Origin: Sandaracinobacteroides sp039808025
Lineage (GTDB): Bacteria > Pseudomonadota > Alphaproteobacteria > Sphingomonadales > Sphingomonadaceae
Assembly (NCBI GenBank): GCA_039808025.1
Contig: JBDHSK010000008.1
Span: forward strand, 62,001 to 126,000
DNA: 64,000 nucleotides
Direction of reading: 5' to 3'
Position numbers and translations under genes: made by a program
Part shown: one piece after another, positions 26,314-35,418 of the stretch
How the letters are laid out: every line of letters starts with the position of its first letter
Numbering within the stretch: position 1 is the first letter of the stretch
The notes under the pieces: model-generated
Told to the model about the DNA's origin: nothing
What the model saw: the letters and a program-made list of their open reading frames with translations, nothing else
Databases searched by the model: none

Positions 26314-26759
26314 TTGCGCTCCCAGCCGCCTCCCTCCTTCTGCTGCCAGTAGGTCCGCGCAACATCGGAGCGATCCGCAAGCGCCTTCCAGTCGTTGCGG
26401 GCCCGCTTGTGGGCATCGCTTCCATCCTCGAACAGGTTCAGCACCCGGGCAAAGTTCGTGAAGGTTGGCGGCACCCCGGCAGCCAGCGACAGCAGCAACG
26501 TCGCGCCATTGGCTGCGTCCTCGGCCACGGGGGATAGCAGGATCGGCTGCTCGGAATCTTCGGCGGTTCCGGCAAGGGCATGCGGCAGGAACGATTCGGC
26601 GGTATCGGCCCACAAGGCAAGATCGAGTGCATCGAGAAGCCCAGGATCGCCCGTCACCAATGCGCGCAATCCACCAGCATAGGCCCGGCCCAGCAGCCGC
26701 ACACCCACCGTAACGACAGGCATGCGGGTGCAGTGATAAAAGCCAACCTCGGTCACCAT
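26307..26759 (-). CDS. holC: DNA polymerase III subunit chi
   Basis: 150 residues. Chi links the clamp-loader complex to single-stranded DNA-binding protein. The start TEVGFYHCTR and the end YWQQKEGGGWERK match alphaproteobacterial HolC proteins, which are diverged from the enteric one. It is the last gene of the pyrC-pepA-holC run and starts 18 bp after pepA, an adjacency seen in many proteobacteria. Confidence 0.92.
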   Translation of the reverse strand: MVTEVGFYHCTRMPVVTVGVRLLGRAYAGGLRALVTGDPGLLDALDLALWADTAESFLPHALAGTAEDSEQPILLSPVAEDAANGATLLLSLAAGVPPTFTNFARVLNLFEDGSDAHKRARNDWKALADRSDVARTYWQQKEGGGWERKA

Positions 26760-26777
26760 CGGGGTATCGCCTGTCGC

Positions 26778-28286
26778 TCAGCCCTCGAAACAGCTTGCCA
26801 CCAGTGTATCGATCAGCCGCACGCCAAAGCCTGTCGCCCCCTTGTCGTGCAGGTTGCCGGCCTTGGGCCGCCACACCGCCCCGGCGATGTCGATGTGCGC
26901 CCATTCGACGCCCTCTTCGACATAGCGTTGCAGGAACTGGGCTGCCGTGATCGATCCGCCTTCGCGCGGGCCGATGTTCTTCATGTCGGCAATGGTCGAA
27001 TCGAGCATCTGGTCATAATGGCCGCCCACCTCTGAAAGCGGCTGCCGCCACACCAGATCGTTCACCTGCTTTCCGGCCTTGTCCAGCTTTTCCCACAGGG
27101 CATCGGAATTGCTGAAGACCCCGGCATACCGATGGGCAAGACTTATGATGATGGCCCCGGTCAGGGTGGCGAAATCCAGTATGGTTTTCGGCTTGTAGGT
27201 CTGCTGCACCCAGGTCAGGCAGTCGCTCAGCACCAGCCGGCCCTCGGCATCGGTATTCAGCACCTCGACCGTCTGCCCCGACAGCGATGTGACGATATCG
27301 CCGGGCCGCTGGGCATTGCCATCGGGCATGTTCTCCACCAGCCCGCACACCGCAACCACCCGGGCCTTCGCCTTGCGACCGGCCAGCGCCACCATGGCGC
27401 CCGTCACCGCCCCGGCACCGCCCATGTCCCACTTCATGTCTTCCATGCCCGGCCCCGGCTTCAGGGAAATTCCGCCGGAATCGAACGTCACCCCCTTGCC
27501 AACCAGTGCCAGCACCGGGGCATCGGGGTTGCCGGTGCCGTTCCATTCCATCGCCAGAAGCCGCGGCTTGCGCACGCTGCCCTGTGCCACTGCCAGCAGG
27601 GATCCGGCCCCCAGTTCCGCCAGCTGTTTTTCATCAAGTACCGTCACCTTCACACCCAGCGGTTCCACCGCCTTGCGGGCGCGCGCCACGAACGATTCCG
27701 GATAGATCACGTTGCCCGGCTCGGTGACCAGTTCCTTGGTGAAGGCGGCACCCGCCGCCACTTTCGCCAAGCGATCAGAAAGCGCTTTCGTGCTGTCGGG
27801 GGCGCCCGCCAGCACCACGGTCGCCAGCTTGGCCTTCTGTTCTTCCTTCAGTTTGGTGCGATAGGTATCGAGCCGCCAGTTGCGCAGTTCCGCACCATGG
27901 CCGAAATGGGCCGCCGCCGCATCGGGCGTCACTGCAAGCCCACCCATTCCGGAAAAATCAGCCGTCAGCACCGCATCGGTGGTCTGCACCTTTGCCGCGG
28001 CCGACCCACCCAGATCCTCAAACAGCCGGGCATCGGCCTTGGCCGCATCGCCCAGCCCCGCCACCAGCAAACGTGAGGCCCCCAGCCCGGCCGGCGCCAG
28101 CACTTCCAGCAGCTTGCCCTTCTTGCCGGTGAAGCCTGCCGCTTTCATCGCCCGGCCCAGCTGGCCGCCCCCGGCCTTCTCCACAGCCTCGGCCCCAGCC
28201 GTCAGAACCAGATCCTCGCCAACAAATACCAGAAGCGCTCCCACCGCCCCCAGGTCGACAGACGTTGCAAATTCAATGGTCGTCAT
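26778..28286 (-). CDS. pepA: Cytosol aminopeptidase (leucyl aminopeptidase)
   Basis: 502 residues. It is an M17 dinuclear zinc or manganese peptidase that removes N-terminal residues. The signature NTDAEGRLVLSD is near residues 343-354. The metal ligand Lys and Asp lie in the LVGKGVTFDSGG block, followed by FATLTGAIIISL. The N-terminal domain (1-160) is alpha/beta. In some bacteria PepA also binds DNA, which cannot be judged here. It sits between pyrC (45 bp) and holC (18 bp). Confidence 0.97.
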   Translation of the reverse strand: MTTIEFATSVDLGAVGALLVFVGEDLVLTAGAEAVEKAGGGQLGRAMKAAGFTGKKGKLLEVLAPAGLGASRLLVAGLGDAAKADARLFEDLGGSAAAKVQTTDAVLTADFSGMGGLAVTPDAAAAHFGHGAELRNWRLDTYRTKLKEEQKAKLATVVLAGAPDSTKALSDRLAKVAAGAAFTKELVTEPGNVIYPESFVARARKAVEPLGVKVTVLDEKQLAELGAGSLLAVAQGSVRKPRLLAMEWNGTGNPDAPVLALVGKGVTFDSGGISLKPGPGMEDMKWDMGGAGAVTGAMVALAGRKAKARVVAVCGLVENMPDGNAQRPGDIVTSLSGQTVEVLNTDAEGRLVLSDCLTWVQQTYKPKTILDFATLTGAIIISLAHRYAGVFSNSDALWEKLDKAGKQVNDLVWRQPLSEVGGHYDQMLDSTIADMKNIGPREGGSITAAQFLQRYVEEGVEWAHIDIAGAVWRPKAGNLHDKGATGFGVRLIDTLVASCFEG

Positions 28287-28331
28287 GGAAGCTCTCCTCA
28301 GTCAGGTAATCGGAATGGTGAAGGGGCACGA

Positions 28332-29678
28332 TCAGGGTATTGGCCGAATGGTTTCTTCAAACGCAAGGGGCGCCCCAAAGGGGGCGGGCGCCAGCTGTTC
28401 TTCCCACATGGCGGCCTGTCCGCGCAGAACGGTGCCTACCACCCGGCCTTTCAGATCCATGCCGGTAAACGGCGACCAGCCGCAGCGGCTCAGCAGCCAG
28501 TCCTCGCGGATGGTGAACTGGCCCAACAGGTCGACAATGGTGAAATCGGCATCATAGCCCGCCGCGATTCGCCCCTTGCCGATCAACCCGAACAATCGCT
28601 GCGGGCCGGTCGCCATCATGTCGACCAGTCGCCCCAGCGACAGGCGCCCCTCAAGCACATGGTTCAACATTAGCGGCACGATGGTCTGCACCCCCGGCAT
28701 CCCCGAGGGCGTTGCCGGATAGACCCCGCCCTTTTCGGCCAGCGTGTGCGGGGCATGATCAGAGCCAAGCACATCGGGAACGCCCTGCCCCAGCCAGTGC
28801 CACAGGCCATCGCGATGCCAGCCTGAGCGGATCGGCGGGTTCATCTGCGCCAGCGTGCCAAGGCGCGGATAGGCGTCTTCAGCGGCCAGTGTCAGGTGCT
28901 GGGGCGTCACCTCGCACGAGGCGATATCCTTGTGGTCGCGCAGGAACGCCAACTCCTGCGGAGTGGTGACGTGCAGCACATGGATGCGCCGCCCGGCCTG
29001 CCGGGCCAGCGCCACTACCCGCCGGGTCGCCAACATCGCGCTTTCATCGTCGCGCCATACCGGGTGGCTCGCCGGGTCACCCTCCACCCGTTCCCCCAGC
29101 CGCGCCTGCATGCGGGCTTCGTCCTCGGCATGAATGGCGACCCGCCGCCGCCCCGATTGCAGCACCTTCAGCAAGGTCGGGTCGTCAGAGACAAGAAGGT
29201 CGCCCGTAGATGCCCCCATGAAGATCTTCACCCCACAACAGCCGGGCAACCGTTCCAGCTCCGCAAGCAGCTCGGCATTGGCAGCCGTTGCCCCCACGTA
29301 AAAGCCATGGTCGGTCCACATCCGGCCGCGGGCTCTGGCCACCTTGTCGGCAATGGCCTCGGCGGTATCGGTCAGCGGCTTGGTGTTGGGCATCTCGAAC
29401 AGCGCCGTAACACCGCCCATCACCGCCGAGCGCGACCCCGACTCGAGGTCTTCCTTGTGCTCAAGCCCCGGCTCGCGGAAGTGCACCTGCGTGTCGATCA
29501 GGCCGGGAAGGATGGTGAGGCCCGAACAGTCGTGCACGGTGGCCGCACTGCCGGCCCCGTGGGGCAAAATGGCGCAGATTCGCCCTGCCGACACACCGAT
29601 ATTCACCTGATTGAGCCCGCCCGGAAGCCACACTTGCGCATTGGCCCACAGGCTGTCGAAACTTGTATCGGGTTCCAT
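28332..29678 (-). CDS. pyrC: Dihydroorotase, class I
   Basis: 448 residues. It cyclises carbamoyl-aspartate to dihydroorotate in pyrimidine synthesis. The metal site motif DTQVHFREPG is at 62-71; the first His of the usual HxH is Gln64 here, as in a known subgroup. The Lys that is normally carboxylated is in GVKIFMGA. Later metal ligands are in HAEDE, HVTTP and GSDHAPH. The ATG at 29678 lies only 21 bp from the divergent ygfZ start. The symbol pyrC is used for the function; enzymes of this class are also called AllB-like. Confidence 0.93.
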   Translation of the reverse strand: MEPDTSFDSLWANAQVWLPGGLNQVNIGVSAGRICAILPHGAGSAATVHDCSGLTILPGLIDTQVHFREPGLEHKEDLESGSRSAVMGGVTALFEMPNTKPLTDTAEAIADKVARARGRMWTDHGFYVGATAANAELLAELERLPGCCGVKIFMGASTGDLLVSDDPTLLKVLQSGRRRVAIHAEDEARMQARLGERVEGDPASHPVWRDDESAMLATRRVVALARQAGRRIHVLHVTTPQELAFLRDHKDIASCEVTPQHLTLAAEDAYPRLGTLAQMNPPIRSGWHRDGLWHWLGQGVPDVLGSDHAPHTLAEKGGVYPATPSGMPGVQTIVPLMLNHVLEGRLSLGRLVDMMATGPQRLFGLIGKGRIAAGYDADFTIVDLLGQFTIREDWLLSRCGWSPFTGMDLKGRVVGTVLRGQAAMWEEQLAPAPFGAPLAFEETIRPIP

Positions 29679-29699
29679 CGGCTCTATGTAGCAACTGCC

Positions 29700-30509
29700 A
29701 TGCCGTTATGCCATCTCAGCGACCGCAAAGTCGTGCGCCTATCCGGCCCCGATACAGCAGCTCTGCTGCAGGGCCTGCTCACCAACGACGTCACCCTACT
29801 GTCGGCGGGGAAGCCGCTCTATGCCGGGCTGCTTTCGCCGCAGGGCAAGGCACTGTTCGATCTGTTCCTGTTTGCCGAAGGCGACGACATCCTGCTCGAT
29901 GTCGATGGCGACCGCGCCGAGTCGCTCGTCAAGCGGCTGCTGATGTTCCGGCTGCGCCGCAAGGTCGAGATCAGCCTCGACCCCAAGGTCGCGGTGTTCC
30001 AGCACTGGGGAGACGAGGATAACAGCCCGGGCAACGACCCGCGGCTAGCAGCGGCCGGCGACCGCTTCACCACCAGTGGCAACTGGCCAAAGCCCGACTC
30101 CAGCCTCGACGACTGGCACAGTGTGCGGCTGGCACTTGGCCTTCCGGCGAGCGATGAAATCGGCAGTGACGACCTGCTGTGGCTGGAAACCAATGCCCGC
30201 GAGCTGAACGGCGTAAGCTTTACCAAGGGCTGCTATACCGGGCAGGAAAACACGGCGCGCATGCATCACCGCGACAAGCTGCGCAAACGGCTGCTGCCAC
30301 TTGTCACCACCGCCGAAGGACCGGTCATGGCCGGGCAGCGTGAAGTCGGCACCTTGCGGGGCCAGCAGCACGGGCCGTGGCGCATGGCCCTGCTGCGCAC
30401 CGATGTTCTCGACCAGCCACTGACGGTAGGCGGCGAGCCGGCAAGCGTGCTCAGGCCCCCCTGGCTTGGCGCTGAAGGGCCAGACGATCAGCCGGCGGTC
30501 AGCCCCTGA
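29700..30509 (+). CDS. ygfZ: Folate-binding protein YgfZ (iron-sulfur cluster assembly/repair)
   Basis: 269 residues. It is a GcvT-like tetrahydrofolate-binding protein needed for the function of some Fe-S enzymes. The diagnostic motif KGCYTGQE lies near residues 176-183, with the conserved Cys. The N-terminal SGPDTAALLQGLLTNDV block is typical. The start ATG at 29700 has little room upstream because pyrC starts divergently 21 bp away. The 3' end overlaps the tail of the DUF1467 gene on the other strand by 11 bp. Confidence 0.93.
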   Translation: MPLCHLSDRKVVRLSGPDTAALLQGLLTNDVTLLSAGKPLYAGLLSPQGKALFDLFLFAEGDDILLDVDGDRAESLVKRLLMFRLRRKVEISLDPKVAVFQHWGDEDNSPGNDPRLAAAGDRFTTSGNWPKPDSSLDDWHSVRLALGLPASDEIGSDDLLWLETNARELNGVSFTKGCYTGQENTARMHHRDKLRKRLLPLVTTAEGPVMAGQREVGTLRGQQHGPWRMALLRTDVLDQPLTVGGEPASVLRPPWLGAEGPDDQPAVSP

Positions 30510-30777
30510 TATCGGCCGGCAGCAGGTTCACCAGGTCTTCACGGGTCACCCAGCCCATCTGCCAGTTCAGGTAGAACAGAAAGAACAGCGCTGCCGAAAT
30601 CACCGTGGTCCAGAAGAACTTGCGCGGCATCGACACATTGCCCGGCGCACTGTCGGCCTGCCCCGGCACCTTGGTGTGCCCCAGTTCATCGGGTGTGCGC
30701 ACGCCATAGGGCAGCACGGCAAACAGGGTGACCACCCAGAACAGCAGGTAAATGGCAAGAACGGAATACCAGCGCAT
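30499..30777 (-). CDS. DUF1467-family small membrane protein
   Basis: 92 residues with two hydrophobic segments (about 5-25 and 58-75) and a polar loop containing TPDELGHTKVPGQADSAP. The wording VTLFAVLPYGVRT is typical of DUF1467, a family of unknown function found in alphaproteobacteria. It lies 57 bp downstream of rnj on the same strand. In related genomes as I recall them it also follows the nuo-birA-coaX-rnj run. Confidence 0.88.
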   Translation of the reverse strand: MRWYSVLAIYLLFWVVTLFAVLPYGVRTPDELGHTKVPGQADSAPGNVSMPRKFFWTTVISAALFFLFYLNWQMGWVTREDLVNLLPADIRG

Positions 30778-30834
30778 GGGTCTGCGTTACGCTGGCCGCC
30801 GCCGCCATTCAACCATTGGCAGCCGGCCCGGCCC

Positions 30835-32487
30835 CTATATCCGCACGATCTGCACCTCGGTTGGCGGTTTCTTGCCGGTCCATTGGCGGGCCACCCGCCT
30901 GACCGCCACCTTCACCTCATCAGCCAGCCGGCGCTCATCATTGCCGCCAACGCTTGCGAAACAGGCTGCCGACGCTGCCGATGCCGCCTGAAGAAATGCG
31001 TCTTCCTCGTCCTCGACCGGCACCCCTTTGGCAAGCACCAGCGGATCGGCTGCCAGCCGGTCACCGGTGCCGATCACCAGTGTCACCACCAGCAGGCCAT
31101 TGTAGGCGAGCTTGCGGCGGCTGGCGATGGTGGCGCCTTCGGCCGGCAGTATCACATCGCCATCCAGCACCAGCCGTCCCGCCGGTTCGTGTCCCAGCCG
31201 CACCGGCCCCTCGGGCGCCAGCCGGATCACGTCGCCATTGGTTGGCACCATGGCCTTTGCAACGCCGCAGGAACGGGCCAACCGCGCATGTTCTTCCAGG
31301 TGCCGCCGTTCGCCATGCACCGGCACGGCGATACGCGGCCGGATCCAGCCATACATCGCCTGCAGTTCCGGCCGCCCCGGGTGCCCCGAAACATGCACAT
31401 AGGCCTGACGGCTGCCGATGATCTCAATTCCACTTGCGGCGAGCGCATTCTGCACCCGGCCGATGGCGATCTCGTTGCCGGGAATCTGCTTCGACGAATA
31501 GATCACCAGATCGCCCGCCGTCAGCTTCAGCGGATGATTGCCATCGGCGATGCGCGCCAAGGCCGCCTGCGGTTCGCCCTGGGTGCCGGTCACCACGATC
31601 AGCAGGCTTTCCGGCCGCGCCTCGGCGGCGGCATCCCAGCTGAGAGGTTCGGGGAAACCGGAAAGATAGCCACTGGCTTTCGCCACCTGCACGATCCGCT
31701 CCAGCGAGCGCCCGGCCAGCACCAGCTTGCGGCCGCTGGCCTTGGCAACCTCGCCAAGAGTATGCAGCCGCGCCGCGTTCGAGGCAAAGGTCGTTACCAC
31801 CACCCGGCCCTTGCGCCGCGCCTTTACCACCTGCATCAGCCCGTTCAGAACGTCGGTTTCCGAACCCGAGGCCTCGGCGTTGAAGACATTGGTGGAATCA
31901 CCGATCAGCGCCAGCGTGCCTGCCCCATCGTTGTCGCCTATCGCCTGCAACTGCGCAGCGGTGGCCGGGCTTCCCAGCAGCGGCCCGTCATCGAGCTTCC
32001 AGTCCCCTGTGTGGAATACCCGGCCGAAAGGGGTATCGATCACCAGCGCATTGGCCTCGGGGATGGAATGGGCAAGCGCCACCCAGCGGGCGCTGAATGG
32101 CCCCAGATCGACCTGCCCGCCCATCGGCACCACGTGCAGCTTCACCTCGCTGCTCAGCCCCTCCTCATCAAGCTTGCGGCGGATCAGGCCGGCAGTGAAC
32201 GGCGTGGCATAAAGCGGCACACCAAGGTCAGCGGCCAGATAGGGAATGGCGCCGATGTGGTCTTCGTGGCCGTGGGTCAGCAGCACGCCCAGCAGATCGC
32301 GGCGCCGCTCCTCGATGAACTGCATGTCGGGCAGAACCAGCTCGACACCGGGGAGGCCGGGGTCGGCAAAGGTCAGCCCCAGATCGCACAATATCCACTT
32401 GCCGCGACAGCCATAGAGATTGGCGTTCATGCCGATCTCGCCCGAGCCGCCCAGCGGCAGAAAAATCAGTTCATCGCCTGGCTTCAC
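30835..32487 (-). CDS. rnj: Ribonuclease J
   Basis: 550 residues if it starts at the GTG at 32487; an ATG at 32514 would add nine residues and overlap coaX. It is a metallo-beta-lactamase/beta-CASP nuclease with 5' exonuclease and endonuclease activity on RNA. The catalytic motif HGHEDHIG (72-79) is followed by further metal-binding His and Asp residues. SGHPGRPELQAMYGWIRP belongs to the beta-CASP and C-terminal region. I prefer the GTG because the family usually begins with a Lys-Pro-Gly segment before ELIFLPLGGSGEIGMN. Its first codon lies 4 bp past coaX. Confidence 0.93.
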   Translation of the reverse strand: MKPGDELIFLPLGGSGEIGMNANLYGCRGKWILCDLGLTFADPGLPGVELVLPDMQFIEERRRDLLGVLLTHGHEDHIGAIPYLAADLGVPLYATPFTAGLIRRKLDEEGLSSEVKLHVVPMGGQVDLGPFSARWVALAHSIPEANALVIDTPFGRVFHTGDWKLDDGPLLGSPATAAQLQAIGDNDGAGTLALIGDSTNVFNAEASGSETDVLNGLMQVVKARRKGRVVVTTFASNAARLHTLGEVAKASGRKLVLAGRSLERIVQVAKASGYLSGFPEPLSWDAAAEARPESLLIVVTGTQGEPQAALARIADGNHPLKLTAGDLVIYSSKQIPGNEIAIGRVQNALAASGIEIIGSRQAYVHVSGHPGRPELQAMYGWIRPRIAVPVHGERRHLEEHARLARSCGVAKAMVPTNGDVIRLAPEGPVRLGHEPAGRLVLDGDVILPAEGATIASRRKLAYNGLLVVTLVIGTGDRLAADPLVLAKGVPVEDEEDAFLQAASAASAACFASVGGNDERRLADEVKVAVRRVARQWTGKKPPTEVQIVRI

Positions 32488-32491
32488 ACAC

Positions 32492-33274
32492 TCATCCGTT
32501 CCGGTTCCGGGCATAAAGACGTATCAGGCCTTTCACCATCAGGTCAGGGTCGACATGGGCGATCACCGGGCAATGCCGGCTGAACAGCGGCGCCAGACCG
32601 CCAGTGGCGATCACCGTGGCCGCACTGCCCAGCTCGTCACGGATTCGTGCCACCATACCCTCGATCAGGCCGATATACCCCCAGAACACCCCCGATTGCA
32701 TGGCGTGAACGGTGTTGCGGCCAATCACCCCCTGGCCGGCTGGGGGCGGCTCGACGGCAATGCGGGGCAGCTTGGCCGCCGCCCGATACAACGCATCCAT
32801 CGACAGATTGATCCCCGGCGCGATCACCCCGCCCACATAGCGCCCATCGGTCGTCACCACGTCGAAGGTGGTGGCGGTGCCGAAATCGATAATGATGAGG
32901 TCTCCGGGCCATTGCTGATGGGCGGCAACGGCATTCACCACCCGGTCAGCCCCCACTTCCGCCGGGTTGGGCAGGTCGACGGGCAGGCCATAGTCGATCC
33001 CCGGCGTTCCAGCGACCATCGGCTCGACCCCCACATAATGGCGGGCCAGCGACCGCAGGTTGAACAATGTCTGCGGCACCACGCTCGCGATAACCACATC
33101 GCGGATGGATTCGCGGTCCACGCCCTCCATCTCCATCAACTGGTGCAACCACACCGCATATTCGTCGGCGGTGCGCCGCTGGTCGGTGGCGATCCGCCAG
33201 CGCCAGCGGATCTTCTCACCCTTGCACACAGCAAAAGTTATATTGGTGTTCCCAACATCGATGGCCAGAAGCAT
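32492..33274 (-). CDS. coaX: Type III pantothenate kinase
   Basis: 260 residues. It phosphorylates pantothenate in the first step of coenzyme A synthesis. The N-terminal phosphate-binding motif DVGNTN is at 6-11; the GTATTFDVV and GGVIAPGINLSMDAL blocks are typical of CoaX. This type is not feedback-inhibited by CoA and needs a monovalent cation. It is 3 bp downstream of birA and 4 bp upstream of rnj, in the extension of the nuo operon. Confidence 0.96.
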   Translation of the reverse strand: MLLAIDVGNTNITFAVCKGEKIRWRWRIATDQRRTADEYAVWLHQLMEMEGVDRESIRDVVIASVVPQTLFNLRSLARHYVGVEPMVAGTPGIDYGLPVDLPNPAEVGADRVVNAVAAHQQWPGDLIIIDFGTATTFDVVTTDGRYVGGVIAPGINLSMDALYRAAAKLPRIAVEPPPAGQGVIGRNTVHAMQSGVFWGYIGLIEGMVARIRDELGSAATVIATGGLAPLFSRHCPVIAHVDPDLMVKGLIRLYARNRNG

Positions 33275-33277
33275 GGT

Positions 33278-33964
33278 TCAACCCTCCCACACGTCGCCGG
33301 CGTGAAACGTCAGCACCCGGCCGTCGTCTACCCGCAACAGCAGGGCGCCATCGTCGGCAAGGCCGGCAAACGCTCCCTCGGTGACCACGCCACCCGATTC
33401 CACCCGAAGGTGGGTTCCCGCCGGATGGGCGATCTGCAGCCATTGCGCACGGACAGCCGCAAACCCTTCCCGGCACCATTGCTGCCGCCACGTCTGAAAC
33501 GCCGCCGCCAGCATCTCACAGAACTCGGCGGGCGCCATCAGGCCATCCAGACTGGCGGTCTGGCGGCCGGCGACCGACGGCGCCTCGGCCAGATTCACCC
33601 CCACCCCGATGATCACCTCGTTACCGGAACGCTCCAGCAGAATCCCCGACAGTTTCGCTCCGTCAAGCAGCAGGTCGTTGGGCCATTTCATTGCCAACCG
33701 CCCGGAATCGACCAGGCGCTCGACGCACTGGTGCAAGGCAACCGCCATCACGAACCCCAGGTCGGACGCCCGTTCCTCTCCGGGTTGCAGCCGCACCAGA
33801 CACGAGGCCGCCAAATTGCCGGCATGCCCCTCCCACCGGCGGTTGCGCCTGCCGCGTCCGGCGGTCTGCCGGTCGGCGCGCAGCCATTGCCCGTCGCTCA
33901 GTTGGGCCGCATGTTCACGCAGCCAGTCGTTGGTCGAGCCGACTTCCTCGAGATGAATGATCAA
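33278..33964 (-). CDS. birA: Biotin-[acetyl-CoA-carboxylase] ligase without DNA-binding domain
   Basis: 228 residues. It activates biotin with ATP and attaches it to the biotin carboxyl carrier protein. The biotinyl-AMP loop GRGRRNRRW (36-44) and the KWPNDLLLDGAKLSGIL block are present. The N-terminal helix-turn-helix of E. coli BirA is absent, so it is not a repressor. The start codon is a TTG at 33964 overlapping the nuoN stop (TTGA). No other start lies before the conserved EVGSTND. It is translationally coupled to complex I genes. Confidence 0.93.
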   Translation of the reverse strand: MIIHLEEVGSTNDWLREHAAQLSDGQWLRADRQTAGRGRRNRRWEGHAGNLAASCLVRLQPGEERASDLGFVMAVALHQCVERLVDSGRLAMKWPNDLLLDGAKLSGILLERSGNEVIIGVGVNLAEAPSVAGRQTASLDGLMAPAEFCEMLAAAFQTWRQQWCREGFAAVRAQWLQIAHPAGTHLRVESGGVVTEGAFAGLADDGALLLRVDDGRVLTFHAGDVWEG

Positions 33965-35418
33965 CCGGCAACCAGGGCCGCAGCCGCCCGCTGGGTTGCG
34001 TCGGTTATCGGGCCCAGCAGCAGGAAGCCAAGCGGCGAACAGAACAGCGCTGCAGCGGTGATCATGCTGCCGTTCACGACCACCCCGCTACCGCCAACCG
34101 GCTCCACCACATCGGCGGATCGATCAAGGAACATCACCTTCACAACGCTCAGGTAATAATAGGCGGCAATCACACTGGCGATCACCCCCAGCACGGCCAG
34201 CACGATCAGGTTGGCTTCGACGGCCGCCATGAACACCGCCAGCTTGCCCATGAAGCCGAACAGCGGTGGCACTCCGGCCAGCGAGAACATGAAGACAGCC
34301 ATTGCCGCTGCCAGCCACGGGCGGTGGCGTGCCAACCCTGCCATATCATCGAGCGTTTCAACGGGGCGGCCATCGGCATCAGTCATCAGCAGCACACACA
34401 GGAATGCGCCGATCATCATCACGATATAGATCAGCAGATACAGCAGCACCGAGCTGACGCCGTTCTGGGTGGCGGCGGCAAAACCCACGAACATGACGCC
34501 GACATTGTTGATCGAGGAATAGGCCAGCAGGCGCTTGATGTTGCGCTGGCCGATGGCGCCGACTGCCCCCACATACATCGACAGCACCGACATGGCGATG
34601 ATCAGCTGCTGCCATTCGGCAACCATGCCGCCGAACGCCCCCATCGTCAGCCGCAGCAGCAACCCCATGGCCGCGACCTTGGGCGCCGAGGCGAAATAGG
34701 TGGTGACCGGCGTTGGCGCCCCTTCATAGACGTCGGGCGTCCACATGTGGAACGGCACCGACGACAGCTTGAAGCCGAGCCCGCAGATCACGAATACCAT
34801 GCCGATGATCCCGCCGATGCCTGCGGTCTTCGACGACAGATGGGCGGCGATGACATCAAAGCCGATCGATCCGACGAACCCGTACACCAGGCTCACGCCA
34901 TAGAGCAGCAAGCCCGATGCCAGCGACCCCAGCACGAAATATTTCAGGCCTGCCTCGGTCGATCGCTCGTCGGTGCGATGAAACGACGCCAGCACATAGC
35001 TCGACAGGCTCATCAGCTCGAGCCCGACGTAAAGGGTCAGCAGATTGTTGGCCGACACCATGATGAACATGCCGAGCGTTCCCAGCACGATCAGCACCGG
35101 ATACTCGAACCGGGCGGCACGCACACGTTCCAGATAGGGAATGGCCAGCAGAACGGCTGCGGCCGCCGCCACCAGCAGCAGTGCTTTCAGGAAGTGCGAG
35201 AATGCATCAGCCACATAGAGGTCGTTCCACGCCAGAGCGCGGTCGGGCGCCTTGTCGAGAAGGGCGACCGCCGCCATGGCAAACAGCAGCACCGCCCCCC
35301 ACGAGAGGCCGCGCAGCGAGCGGTCACCACGGAACACGCCCAGCATCAGCAATACCAGCGTGCCAATGGCCAGCACCACTTCCGGGGCGCCGATCGAAAG
35401 AGAGGCCTCGAGGTTCAT
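33961..35418 (-). CDS. nuoN: NADH-quinone oxidoreductase subunit N
   Basis: 485 residues with about fourteen membrane helices. It is one of the three antiporter-like proton-pumping subunits of complex I. The conserved Glu in the YVGLELMSLSSYVLASFHR region (helix 5) and Lys residues in the central helices are in place; AYSSINNVGVMFVG is the discontinuous helix region. It is coupled to nuoM upstream (ATGA overlap) and to birA downstream (TTGA overlap). Confidence 0.96.
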   Translation of the reverse strand: MNLEASLSIGAPEVVLAIGTLVLLMLGVFRGDRSLRGLSWGAVLLFAMAAVALLDKAPDRALAWNDLYVADAFSHFLKALLLVAAAAAVLLAIPYLERVRAARFEYPVLIVLGTLGMFIMVSANNLLTLYVGLELMSLSSYVLASFHRTDERSTEAGLKYFVLGSLASGLLLYGVSLVYGFVGSIGFDVIAAHLSSKTAGIGGIIGMVFVICGLGFKLSSVPFHMWTPDVYEGAPTPVTTYFASAPKVAAMGLLLRLTMGAFGGMVAEWQQLIIAMSVLSMYVGAVGAIGQRNIKRLLAYSSINNVGVMFVGFAAATQNGVSSVLLYLLIYIVMMIGAFLCVLLMTDADGRPVETLDDMAGLARHRPWLAAAMAVFMFSLAGVPPLFGFMGKLAVFMAAVEANLIVLAVLGVIASVIAAYYYLSVVKVMFLDRSADVVEPVGGSGVVVNGSMITAAALFCSPLGFLLLGPITDATQRAAAALVAG

